Source: Liolophura sinensis (taxonomy: Eukaryota; Mollusca; Polyplacophora; Chitonida; Chitonidae). Taken from it: 60,000 nt of DNA. The translations under genes were made by a program, and so were the position numbers. The notes below the pieces were generated by a model. It did not search any database and was not told the DNA's origin. It saw only the letters and a list, made by a program, of their open reading frames with translations. Shown piece after piece: positions 11,621-23,069 of the stretch (position 1 is its first letter; the number at the start of each line of letters is the position of its first letter). The DNA lies in assembly GCF_032854445.1 (NCBI RefSeq), contig NC_088295.1:73252028-73312027 (forward strand), written 5' to 3'.

Positions 11621-13836
11621 ATGTATGCTAACATTATCTGCGTCAGCACATTATGGCTGATCCTCAGCGCTTGGGGACCGGCCGACTCCCCGACATCCGT
11701 CAGTCTGGATCCTGCCTTGTTTCATTGGAATGACAGAAACACCTCACAGTATCAGTATGTATCACGTGACATTACTGTAAAATTATACGTGCGTAGTATA
11801 ATATTACTGCATGAAGTCACACACGTGGTAATACTTCTAAATCACACATCTTTCAAATGCAATTAATGGAATGATTTCGTATAAGCCTTTAAACGTACAA
11901 AGGTCTAACATTTACAAATATATATCAGTATCCTGCATCACAGATATTTGGCTTTTACCAAAAATCATGCTTTAATAGTATGTGCCATGTAATATAACCT
12001 GTGAGATCATACACGTGGAATTATTGTGATATATCTCTTTCAAATAAAATGAATTAACCTAGTGTAAGTCTTTACAGTCCTACCCATAACAAGGCCTAAC
12101 ATTTTCAGAGTTTGTCGGCTTGAAAAGTCTTTCGTTTTTACATGTAGAAAAAAATCTTGCATGCTTCCATACCCATCAGCTAAGACCACCATCACCCACT
12201 ACATCTCTACAGATCCAAAATATAACCGTTTATGTCTATCAGCGCCGTGTCAAAAAGGACGAATAGAAACTGATGGTTAGATGTGCTCCCTCACAAATAT
12301 TTGGCTGTTCTTTAATTTCAGAGGCCAGTTTCCATTCACATCCTTAGTACTCCAGCCACCACATTTAATCAGACAGCAGGACGGACCATTTGTATGGATA
12401 CTACAAAATCCCGAAGAATTAGACTGGCACGAGAAACAAGACGATAGTTCTCCAGTCAAGGTCGATGTCCAAGTAAGATATTCCCCCACATCCAGCTTTT
12501 TCACAAACTGTTTATCTACTCGCCTTTCATTTATTTGATTGTTAATTGAGTCAATGTTGCAGTATCGTTGTTTTGTTTTCTGCCCTGTAGATGTTTATGA
12601 CAACGTGGTTCAACATGTCTGAGGACAGAATATGGAATCTAAACAGACGTGAACAGCTTCCAATAACAAGCACAGAAATCTCCACCCCCAAGACACCGGA
12701 GATGGAATTCTCTCCTTCTGCTCCCCTGTCCGATGCTGGCCTCCTGATTGATGTCTGGGTGTTGATATTGTCCCTCCTAATCCAGGATCACTTGTGCAGA
12801 AGGAAACGCTTAGAACATGGTCAGTGAAACAAACGACGTCATTTCGAAAACATTTTTGTTTCAAATCTTAGTTTGGTTTAACATTAAACGATATTTTCTA
12901 TAAAGTGTATATTTCTCGTATCAGGTGTTTCATAAAAAGGCCATTTCGATGTTGTTCAGTACTTCAGTTGTGTTTTTTTGTGACGTCTTAATGGTAGGCC
13001 TACTTTGTTAATCTGTCTCTGTACATGTACGTTAACAGGCCTTCGTATCCTCTGGAGAAAACTTAACTGTCCAGGAGGAAGACCTACCCTCTGTGTAGCA
13101 GGACGCAAGAGACGCCGGAGGCGCAAAAAGGCCAAGAAGACAAATCGAGATCCGAGCCAAATCACGTTATCCGCAGGTGAAATAAACAGGGCGAAGGAAA
13201 AAAAGAAAAAAATCACAGTTGCCGCTACGAAAAAGAAAGAAACTGATAACATGCAGAGAGTTAGTAGAGAAGCAGAGCCCGAAACTTATGCCACGACCAT
13301 AGTGCGTAATCTACCCAAGAAACTGGGCAAGGTAAAGAGAAAGAAGAAGGTTGCTGACAAATCTCATGAACCCAAGACACCCATTCATGCAGGGGGAAGG
13401 ATGACTGGACCAGAGGGTGACAACACTTGGCCGGGGGGTGACTGGACAACCGTGAGGAGGAGGAGGCGAAGGAAAGCCGACCGTAGAAATTCCACTGGAG
13501 ATGTTGACATGACAACAATGACAAAGTCAGTCAGTGATCGAAGGAGCAAACGACACAGCAGCCACACAGACCAACCCAAGGTGAGTGACGCGATGAGCCA
13601 GTTTGACTTCATATATATGCCGGCTACCGATAACTGTTTTCTGGATCCTTTGTTCATTGGATACTGTGAAATGACAAATATCCTTAAAATTTTAAGTGAA
13701 CTTCAGTATTTGTGAAGTTTGATCAATGTATAAAGACAAGGCTATTAAAAAAATAAAATAACGGACCAAGTGAAATTACATATTCTGACTTTGGTTTTCT
13801 TTGTAGCCAAGATGCCACCAAACCGGTGTACGATGA
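11621..13836 (+). CDS. Unrecognised type I single-pass membrane protein, copy A
   Basis: Five exons: 11621-11754, 12322-12472, 12591-12819, 13039-13580 and 13807-13836. All junctions fit GT-AG and keep one frame (361 codons). Exon 1 gives a signal peptide (IICVSTLWLILSAWG). The ectodomain has two N-glycosylation sequons (NTS in exon 1, NMS in exon 3), is rich in Trp and Pro and has almost no Cys. The membrane segment is about residues 144-159 (GLLIDVWVLILSLLI), followed at once by basic CRRKR. Exon 4 encodes a ~180-residue tail with CVAGRKRRRRRKKAKK and many Lys/Arg runs. If the exon 4 donor (AAG|GTGAGT) is not used, translation stops at 13715 instead. I do not recognise the family; a receptor or adhesion role is only a guess. 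A hexamer AATAAA at 14054-14059 may end the transcript. Confidence 0.65.
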
Positions 13837-15429
13837 ATCCGATTACGTTTAAAGAGCGATGGGCACATCTAGCTCTCCATGGAAATATGACATAGCTCTC
13901 TAAAGTGTCACCATTTTGACGGGCTTTTTAATATAATGGATATGAAAAGCACCATGATTCCTGTATGATTACTCCCTCCGATTTCTATTATTCTGCTTAC
14001 ATTTCTACCTTCATACGAGACCAAACTTTCTCACCATTGTACCATGTTATCCTAATAAATCTGTATTTTTCATATCTTACATTGAGTAGTCCTGTCAACA
14101 TTTTCTATCGAAACATCTAGCATGTTTTATGATGTTTATTGTCTCACGGACACCAGCACTATATGATAAATGACGCGCTGCTTTAAAAAAAAAGGAATAA
14201 GATGTTCAACTGAACATAAAACCTCTGATCTGAGTGATGCTAGAGTGTATTCTGCTATTGCAGCAGATTTTTCTTTTATATATAGGACACATGTCCTATT
14301 AATTCATCATCAAAATTGTTTCAGACTAACCGGGTATTATATTTTAAGTAGGACACAGTATTAGGTAACAGGAAAAGAATACATTCCAACATTATACTCA
14401 GATAACAGACGCTCTGTTAAAATTAACAGATTATATTTAGTGCAGCAATGGCCTGGCTGTTTTACTTACATGAATTTGTTGGTGTATATTACATTGTTGA
14501 AACTTTCTTGATACCGGTTTTTTAGATCGAGGCATTAATTACGAAATACATTCCCAGAATTCCTCACCTAAATGGTTAAAGGTTCACTAACGTGCACCAC
14601 GGTCTTGTCATCGCCATTGGCCTCTGCAGAGTGTCAAATCTGCACTGGATCAAAACTCTCGTGATCTTATTGCCATTTTGAATTCAGATCCCCTCCTTAC
14701 CTAGGAGAAGATGAAGACCGTAGGCCAGCATTTCACACAAATGTGTCATCCGCTTATACAGTATCCGATCATCTCAAACCGCCATTTTCGCCATTTCATA
14801 TGACTTCATTTCTATGTGGTGAACTCGGCAGATCTTCACAAATTTAAGACAACACTTTCTCGCAATTGTTGCTTACACTCCATTATTTAAACAAAATTAA
14901 ATTTAAGACTCTTAAGCCATGTGTCATTTGCCCTTTTAATTTTGTAGCCTACAATATCTTGGTCTCAATCCAAACATTCCACCACTTTATTTTTTCGGAT
15001 GGTGCTTAATGCGAATAACTCGATTCGAAAATGGCGGTTAGCAAAGATTCAGTTGTGTCAATGTGTACCGGGTAGATTTGCGTTAATTATGGTCTTTATT
15101 ATTCACTGATAAGTAGGTGACACGAAGTCAGAGTTGTGAAGGATTAAATGGACACCTGTTTTACAGCGTACATCTTTGACATGTTGAGGATGGCATTCTC
15201 GATAGACCGAGATCATATTTGATGAGGTGGACAATATTTTGATTTCTTAAGCTTTAAGATCGTATTTCAAATTTTTATTAAAGTCAATAACGGCTTTGTG
15301 GAATTGGCTCCAGATCTCAGATATATGTAACATCAAGAGCCATAACGTTTTCCTGACTTTACACGTTCATTAGATTCAATACCGCACTCCAACTATAACA
15401 AGACTAATCCAGCATTTTCAAATTCCATC
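13837..15429 (+). other. 3' flank of copy A, duplicated after copy B
   Basis: No gene is seen. The stretch around 14700-15400 recurs at 19290-20200 with high identity (shared CCGATCATCTCAAACCGCCA and GTGTACCGGGTAGATTTGCG). The part at about 14110-14690 is missing from unit B, and unit B has its own short insertion near 19800-19970. Confidence 0.6.
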
Positions 15430-15880
15430 TTCATCACTGCATCGCTGGGCGTCTCCGATCCTTGAGATTTGTCGGCAACCTGCACCAAAGTTTAAATTTC
15501 AGATGGCTTGTGCACAATTAGCATTCTTCAGGTAATGGAGTTCACTTTCTGTTTTTCGTTCATTGCTGTTCTTTATCTCTCTTCCTGCCTTTTTATCTCA
15601 TTAGCAGGTAAGTCAACCACTTTAGCTCTCATCTGTCTTTTCCTTTCATCCTTTCTTCACTTTACATTGCCCTGCATTTTTTCTTCTTATGTCCTCAAAG
15701 GTGTTTGAGCTCACATGTCTCTAATACTCTTCTCGGCCTTTTTTGGCCACATGCGTCTCTTTCGTCCAGCTACACACTTTACGTGTCTCACCTTTGAACA
15801 TTTCGATTCTGTCCTACCACTTTCCCGCAGCATTATGATTTTCACAGAAGCGGCCTTGTTCTTCAGACGGCCTCTGCCTG
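15430..15880 (-). repeat. Crypton-associated repeat, C-terminal side, in inverted orientation
   Basis: In reverse the open stretch 15711-15850 ends with CVAGRKRRMWPKKAEK, which matches the tail exon of copies A and B in frame (about 78% nucleotide identity over ~60 bases by eye). It continues directly from the recombinase relic at 15878-16104. Pyrimidine-rich relatives lie at 7.1-8.8 and 20.2-20.6 kb. Confidence 0.5.
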
Positions 15881-16104
15881 TATATAGCTCATCAGGGTGA
15901 ACTCGTTCTGGTGGCCAGTTACGGACATTATCACATATATTCCAACGCGCTATGGCCCAGAACAGTGGCTGCAGTGACACGGAGACAGTGGTTTGTGTAT
16001 CGCCGACGGAGTCCTGCATCATGGGAGATGTCTGCCGTCATCGAGCACAAGCTGTTCACTCCCATCGCTTGCTTGTAATGCCCGCAATCCGCCGCGTTTG
16101 GAGG
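15878..16104 (-). pseudogene. Crypton-type tyrosine recombinase relic
   Basis: Minus strand, two frames. From about 16098 to 15931 it reads MGVNSL, then ADISHDAGLRRR, then YTNHCLRVTAATVLG. After a stop and frameshift, 15922-15878 reads VTGHQNEFTLMSYIQ. The H-x-x-R of NHCLR, the GH of VTGH and the Tyr of SY correspond to the catalytic boxes of tyrosine recombinases; the closest known class is Crypton/DUF3504 (as in KCTD1- and QRICH1-related proteins). A poly-G/C run at 16108-16122 cuts the upstream side. It is broken and not expected to be active. I recalled the motif match and have not searched for it. Confidence 0.8.
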
Positions 16105-16611
16105 GTGGGGGGGGGGGGGGGGGACGCTGTAAAAACTTATGGCCGTTGCCCATGTCGCGCTTATCCAGATATAGTTCCTAGATACTTGTTGCTTCATGCC
16201 ACTTTTTTATATTTCATACACAGGATACGTGCCTTTTGGCCACATGGTGTCGATAATGGTAAATATTTCACCGTTTAACTTAACTGCCTCACCAATCATT
16301 TTGCCTTTGTCGTTAGAAAATGTCAGCTGTCAAATTATGATGAAAACAGACGTTCTGACATTTTATTCTCGCTATTTTATTAGCGAAGTGGAACCACCCC
16401 TAGCGTATATGACGAGGACAGCAACTGTGAAATCATGTTCCGTGTTTGTCAACGTAGACTAAGACGTTATAAGTGTTTTGTTATGCAACGTCAAATATAT
16501 TGCGTCCAAGAGTTTCCTTTATGTCTGCTCACTATGACGCTCTCAGCGTGACGCTTCAGTAGAATATAATGACGCCATTTGTCCCGTTTCGGAATTTTGA
16601 TTTATCACAAC

Positions 16612-16789
16612 TACGTCACAGACTGTGACGTCATAATGCTTTAGCGATATTACTGTTGTTAGTTACATGTACGTTGTGACATGACTTACAGCCGTGTATT
16701 ACATCGAGACTTCACTGATATATTCTCACTGCGCCCCTGTGTTTGGTGCCACCAAAGTTTGGTTATGAAGTAACCACACCCTACAGATA
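16612..16789 (+). promoter_or_regulatory. Promoter region of copy B, with CRE palindrome
   Basis: TGACGTCA lies at 16626-16633, in the same place relative to the ATG as the second palindrome of copy A. The block is nearly identical to those of copies A and C up to the ATG. The TATAA site of copy A is changed to TATAT here. Confidence 0.6.
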
Positions 16790-19006
16790 ATGTATGCTAA
16801 CATTATCTGCGTCAGCACATTATGGCTGATCCTCAGCGCTTGGGGACCAGCCGACTCCCCGACATCCGTCAGTCTGGATCCTGCCTTGTTTCAATGGGAT
16901 GACAGAAACACCTCACAGTATCAGTATGTATTACGTGATATTACTACAAAATTATACGTGCGTAGTATAATATTACTGCATGAAGTCACACACGTGGTAA
17001 TACTTCTAAATCACACATCTTTCAAATGCAATTAATGGAATGATTTCGTATAAGCCTTTAAACGTACAAAGGTCTAACATTTACAAATATATATCAGTAT
17101 CCTGCATCACAGATTTTTTGCTTTTACCAAAAATCATGCTTTAAAGGTATGTGCCATGTAATATAACCTGTGAGATCATACACGTGGAATTATTGTGGTA
17201 TATCTCTTACAAATAAAATGAATTAACTTAGTGTAAATGTTTTAAGTCCTACCCGTTCGAAGGTCTAAAAGAGTTTTTCTCGTCTGGAAAAGTCTTTCGT
17301 GTGTACATGTGAAAAAAATCTTGTATGCTTCCATACCCATCAGCTAAGACCACCATTACCCACTACATCTCTACAGATCCAAAATATAACCGTTTATCTC
17401 TATCAGCGCCATGTCAAAAAGGACGAATAGAAACTGATGGTTAGATGTGCTCCCTCACAAATATTTGGCTGTTCTTTAATTTCAGAGGCCAGTTTCCATT
17501 CACATCCTTAGTACTCCAGCCACCACATTTAATCAGACAGCAGGACGGACCATTTGTATGGATACTACAAAATCCCGAAGAATTAGACTGGCACGAGAAA
17601 CAAGACGATAGTTCTCCAGTCAAGGTCGATGTCCAAGTAAGATATTCCCCCACATCCAGCTTTTTCACAAACTGTTTATCTACTCGCCTTTCATTTATTT
17701 GATTGTTAATTGAGTCAATGTTGCAGTATCGTTGTTTTGTTTTCTGCCCTGTAGATGTTTATGACAACGTGGTTCAACATGTCTAAGGACAGAATATGGA
17801 ATCTAAACAGACGTGAACAGCTTCCAATCACAAGCACAGAAATCTCCACCCCCAAGACACCGGAGATGGAATTCTCTCCTTCGGCTCTCCCGTCTGATGT
17901 TGGCCTCCTGATTGATGTCTGGGTGTTGATATTGTCCCTCCTAATCCGGGATCACTTGTGCAGAAGGAAACGCTTAGAACATGGTCAGTGAAACAAACGA
18001 CGTCATTTCGAAAACATTTTTGTTTCAAATCTTAGTTTGGTTTAACATTAAACGATATTTTCCATGAAGTTTATATTTCTCGTATCAAGTGATTCTTAAA
18101 AAGGCCATTTCGATGTTATTCAGTACTTCAGTTGTGTTTTTTGTGACGTCTTAATGGTAGGCCTACTTTGTTAATCTGTCTCTGTACATGTACGTTAACA
18201 GGCCTTCGTATCCTCTGGAGAAAACTTAACTGTCCAGGAGGAAGACCTACCCTCTGTGTAGCAGGACGCAAGAGACGCCGGAGGCGCAAAAAGGCCAAGA
18301 AGAGAAATCGAGATCCGAGCCAGATCACGTTATCCGCAGGTGAAATAAACAGGGCGAAGGAAAAAAAGAAAAAAATCACAGTTGCCGCTACGAAAAAGAA
18401 AGAAACTGATAACATGCAGAGAGTTAGTAGAGAAGCAGAGCCCGAAACTTATGCCACGACCACAGAGCGTAATCTATCCAAGAAACTGGGCAAGGTAAAG
18501 AGAAAAAAGAGAAAGAAGAAGGTTGCTGACAAATCTCATGAACCCAAGACACCCATTCATGCAGGGGGAAGGATGACTGGACCAGAGGGTGACAACACTT
18601 GGCCGGGGGGTTACTGGACAACCGTGAGGAGGAGGAGGCGAAGGAAAGCCGACCGTAGAAATTCCACTGGAGATGTTGACATGACAACAATGACAAAGTC
18701 AGTCAGTGATCGAAGGAGCAAACGACACAGCAGCCACACAGACCAACCCAAGGTGAGTGACGCGATGAGCCAGTTTGACTTCATGTATATGCCGGTTTCC
18801 GATAACTGTTTTCTGGATCCTTTGTTCATTGGATACTGTGAAATGACAAATATCCTTAAAATTTTGAGTGAACTTCAGTATTTGTGAAGTTTGATCAATG
18901 TATAAAGACAAGGTTATTAAAAATAAAATAACGGACCAAGTGAAATTACATATTCTGACTTTGGTTTTCTTTGTAGCCAAGATGCCACCAAATGGGTGTG
19001 CGATGA
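16790..19006 (+). CDS. Unrecognised type I single-pass membrane protein, copy B
   Basis: Exons 16790-16923, 17486-17636, 17755-17983, 18202-18752 and 18977-19006 give 364 codons. Exon 1-3 lengths equal those of copy A. Exon 4 is 9 nt longer (three extra basic residues near KVKRKKRKKK). Signal peptide, two sequons, the GLLIDVWVLILSLLI membrane segment and the polybasic tail are all kept. Coding differences from copy A are few and scattered (for example FQWDD for FHWND near residue 37, and NMSKD for NMSED in exon 3), and introns are also nearly identical, so the duplication is recent. Reading through exon 4 would end at 18887 instead. As with copy A, the family is not recognised and orientation in the membrane is inferred from the signal peptide. 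Confidence 0.65.
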
Positions 19007-20179
19007 ATCCGACTACCTGTTGGTTAAAAAAGAACGGAGGGCACATCTAGCTCTCCATGGAAATATGACGTGCAAAGATTCACCATTTTGACGATTTTGT
19101 CGGAATAGCACCATGATTCCTGTATGATTACTCTGTCCGATTTTTATTATTCTGCTTACATTTCTACCATCGTACGAGGCCAAACTTTCTCACCATTGTA
19201 CCACGTTGTCCTAATAAATCTGTATTTTTCATATCCCACATTGAGTAGTCCTGTCAACATTTTCTATTACAACATCTAGCATGTTTTATTAAATGAAAAC
19301 CGTAGGGCAGCATTTCACACAAATGTGTCATCCGCTTACACAGTATCCGATCATCTCAAACCGCCATTTTCGCCATTTTAACGTGACTTCATTTCTCTAT
19401 GGTGGACTCGGCAGATCTTCCCAAAATTAAGACAACACTTTCTCGCAATTGTTGCTTACAGTTCATTTATTTAAACAAAAATTAAATTTAAGACTCTTAA
19501 GTCATTTGTTATTTGCCCTTTTAATTTTGTAGCCTACAATATCTTGGTTTCATTTCAAACATTCCACCACTTTATTTTTTCGGATGGTATTCAATGCGAT
19601 TAACTCGATTCGAAAATGGCGGTTAGCAAAGATTCATTTGTGTCAATGTGTACCGGGTAGATTTGCGTTAATTATGGTCTTTATTATTCACTAATAAGTA
19701 GGTGACACGAAGTCAGAGTTGCTGAAGGATTAAAGGACACCTGTTTTACAGCGTACATCTTTGACATGTTGAGTATAGCATTCTCGATAGACCGAGTTCC
19801 GGGTTAGTGTATGGAATAGTATACAGATCCGTATTTGATCAAGCTAAGCTGCGCAGAATGAAACAGGGGCCGATTTTGCAAAGCCTTTTCTGACTTAAGT
19901 CAAAATTTATAACCCCTTCGCAATGATTAGTTTTTGGTTCTAGAAGTTGAAGTTTGGGCACATTTGTCTTTAAGATAATATTTGATGAGTTGGACAATAT
20001 TTTGATTTCTTAAGCTTTAAGATCGCATTTCAAATTTTTTCTTAAGTCAGTGGCTTTGTGGAATTGACTCCAGATCTCAGATATATGTAGCCTCAAGAGC
20101 CATAATGTTTTCCTGACTGAACACGTTTGTTAGATTCAATATCGCACGCTAACTACAATAAGACTGACTTCAGCAATTC

Positions 20180-20590
20180 AAATTCCATCTTTATCACTGC
20201 ATCGTTCGGCGTCCTTGAGAAGGGACAAAGATTCGCTTGTGCACAGTTCTTCAAATAACGGAGTTCATCTTTCCCGCAGTAATTTAATTTCTAGTAGTAG
20301 AATAAGTTTTTGTATGTTTATTTTTCTTAAAGGCCGGTTGTATTCCCCTCTTCTCTTTCTCCCCACTTCTCTCTTAGGCCGATTTTGTGTGCTCTGGGGA
20401 AGTTTCTCACGTATATAATAGCCTTATTGGCCATTTTTCCATCTCCAACATTTCTTTCATCCTCGCGCCGGGTGTGGTTGTTTTGGCTTGCTACTTTCTG
20501 TTTACTTCTTTTCTGTCTCTTGGGTTTGACATTTTTCTTGGCTGATTTCGCTTTGTTACGACCCAAACTGTCTGTATTATAAAGAGATGG
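20180..20590 (-). repeat. Crypton-associated repeat fragment downstream of unit B
   Basis: In reverse, 20566-20327 is an open, Lys-rich stretch (KPKRQKRSKQKV). It resembles 8440-8590 and begins with the same CACTGCATCG-type block as 15430. It marks the right end of the A/B duplicated array. Confidence 0.5.
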
Positions 20591-21480
20591 CTTGTTCGAA
20601 ATACACGACAGTTTAGCCGCACAAAAAAGTAACCAAAACCAGCAGATTTTATTTTACAACAATTTATTAGCTTAACAAGAACAGATAATAAGACTTATAC
20701 AAATACTAAAGTACTTAAGTTTAACAAGAAAGGATAGCAGCATCTATACAAATACTAAAGTACTTACGGTGTCAAGTCCAAACGGACGCATATATTCCAC
20801 AATATATATACCATACAGGCATAAATGCTCAGAGGCAAATTCACAACAGGGAAAATCCACAGTATAACTGAGTGTATGACGAAATATACACAAATTCCAC
20901 AGACAGGGTCCGTGTACTAATAGGCACAGTGTATACAAGAGCACAAATTAAACATACAAGTTCAGACTGAACAAGTGCTCGGTGGAGATAGGATATAACA
21001 AAGCCAGAGGCTATAGAGACACCAAAATTCAGCACAAATGGCCTACTAAAGTAATACACAGCAAAAGCATCCAGGCTCTCAATAATTCTCCTTTCTCCGT
21101 CCTCTGTTCTCTCCGTTTGACCTGCTTTCATAGGTCTTATATAGCCTGGTGGAATTGTCTAGAATAAGAAAATTCCTGAACACTTGATGTAAACAAACAG
21201 GCACCGAACTGAGCGCATTCTGGAATATTCTAAGGCAGAGGCAGACAGCAGGCGCCGAACTCAGCATTTGTAAACAGTGGCAAGCTAAATTTAGAAACTG
21301 ACGGCAGTCGTGCACATAACAGCGTCCAAAGCCATTCCTGTGGAGAGTTTCATGCAGTTGACTCTACTTCTTTTTCTTTATAAACAAGTTTTCCATATTC
21401 AGTACATTCCAATCTTTTAATACTCAGCAAGAATACTTTAATATATTCTTGTTGGCTTAGTTTTCGCCTCCGACCTCTTT
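20591..21480. other. Region without a supported gene; holds a 49-bp tandem duplication
   Basis: TATACAAATACTAAAGTACT occurs at 20696 and again at 20745. Motifs of the form CACCGAACTGAGC and CGCCGAACTCAGC occur near 21203 and 21252, also about 49 bases apart. Open stretches on the minus strand (20841-21131, 21079-21315) look like chance. It could be part of an unrecognised mobile element. Confidence 0.4.
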
Positions 21481-21485
21481 TTCTT

Positions 21486-21645
21486 TCCCTCAGTTTATGC
21501 TGGCTTCTTCCCCGATCGCACGTGGGAAAGCCTGCCGCGGAATTCTCCGGGGCTCTGGCCGGCTTTCTACCACCGTAGACTGCTGCACACCGTCTTCTAA
21601 GTCAAATTTATTTAGTACGGGGTAAAGCAGCAATCAAATACATAA
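21486..21645 (+). repeat. SINE (type I), diverged, upstream of unit C
   Basis: TTTATGCTGGCTTCTTCCCC, CACGTGGGAAAGCCTGCC, GGGGCTCTGGCCGG and GGGGTAAAGCAGCAATCAAA are recognisable. It is followed by TAAATTTAAATT, as after the SINE at 8993-9188, which points to a shared insertion copied with the segment. Confidence 0.75.
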
Positions 21646-22251
21646 ATTAGTAAATTTAAATTAACCTGTTCTTCTTTAGTTTAGCTGATATTTTGAAATA
21701 CATCTGTTTTTTTAGTTGTGGCGTCCGGAATTATGTTTTTTTTAGAACTTGTCGGAATTTTGTATTATTTAGCATTTTGCCAATTGGTCATCAGTATATG
21801 GTCTCCGGGCAATAGTATTGGATAGGTTAAAGTTAATATCAATGTACTCTTAGGTTGAAATGAATTTCCGTTATATTTTTTATGATGCTTTCCCAAGGTT
21901 CATTTACAAGAATGGCAAAAGAAAAAGCATTGTCTTTCACCAGAAATATCATCCTCAATCAGATAGCGGGTTCTTGAACATTTTTCAGTATGTTTGTGCC
22001 ACATAAACCTTCAAAGGGACAAAGAAAATATATTGCGTATAAACATTAATTGAACAGGAGAATAAACCTCTTCGTCATGAACTATTCCAGGTGGACAGTT
22101 TAACCATTTCATGACAATACCACAAGAGCACCTGTTGGTGGTCGGACAGCATCTAATTAAGCCTTCTTGAGGGCATAGAAAATGCAAGACAGCAAAGTTT
22201 AACCATTGCATGTACAATCGGTTGAAGTCTCTGTGAACACAAGAGGGCTTG

Positions 22252-22395
22252 TAAGTTAGTGATCGAACAGCCTCTGATTAAGTCTTTACATTATCAGCAT
22301 CAAGACGCGCGTATATGACATAAGTTAGTGATCGGACAGCCTCTGATTAAGTCTTTACATTATCAGCATCAAGACGCGTATATGACATCTACACG
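22252..22395 (+). repeat. 69-bp tandem duplication
   Basis: TAAGTTAGTGATCG-ACAGCC and the following bases to AAGACGCG-TATATGACAT occur twice in a row, starting at 22252 and 22321. A single related copy lies near 9940-10010 beside unit A. Confidence 0.8.
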
Positions 22396-22884
22396 TATAT
22401 GACATCTACATGTTTTTATCACATGGCCATTGGTGTGCTCCACGAGAGGTCTTTTCCAAATCTCACATTTCGAAAGACCGCTACGGATAGAGACAGGCAT
22501 TCTTCATGGTAACACGACAAATAAATTATATCGGATACTAATAGGTTGTTTTCCAAAACATAACAAATTCAACCATATAATACTGGAGAACATCATAGGT
22601 TTATTTTTACTTCATATAGTACCTAAGAATGTTCGATTTACGTTGAGTAGAGCCAAATGAATCCAACACGCGACGAGGTACAAGAACATCATTTCAAGCA
22701 ACCCAAGGTCCATTGAGGCATTTGCAGACTATGACGTCATAAGTGTTTTGCTACACTGCGTCAAATATTTTGCCTTTGTGCCACGGTTTCATTTATGACG
22801 AATGCGTCTACTCATTTTGACATTGCAGTGTTGACCCTGCAGTAGAATAAAATGCCGCAGTGTGTCCTACTTCGGTGTCCCACG

Positions 22885-23069
22885 ACATCACTGACTGTGA
22901 CGTCATAATGCTTCAGCGATATTGCTGTTGTTAGTTACATGTACGTTGTGACATGACTTACAGCCGTGTATTACATCGAGACTTCACTGATATAAGAGTT
23001 TCCGCCGCGCCCCTGTGTTTGGTGCCACCAAAGTTTGGTTATGAACTTACCACACCCTACAGATAATGT
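22885..23069 (+). promoter_or_regulatory. Promoter block of copy C, CRE conserved
   Basis: TGACGTCA lies at 22898-22905, and another palindrome at 22732-22739. From 22898 to the ATG at 23070 the sequence is nearly identical to that of copy A, including the TATAA, although the gene behind it is broken. Confidence 0.55.

Noticed and set aside
16108-16122. Poly-G run as a functional G-quadruplex
   Set aside because: A bare homopolymer with no conserved partner in copy A; more likely a slippage product inside the Crypton relic.
20841-21315. Two minus-strand open frames of 96 and 78 codons
   Set aside because: Hydrophobic/Cys-rich chance composition with no motif; the region shows repeat traits instead.
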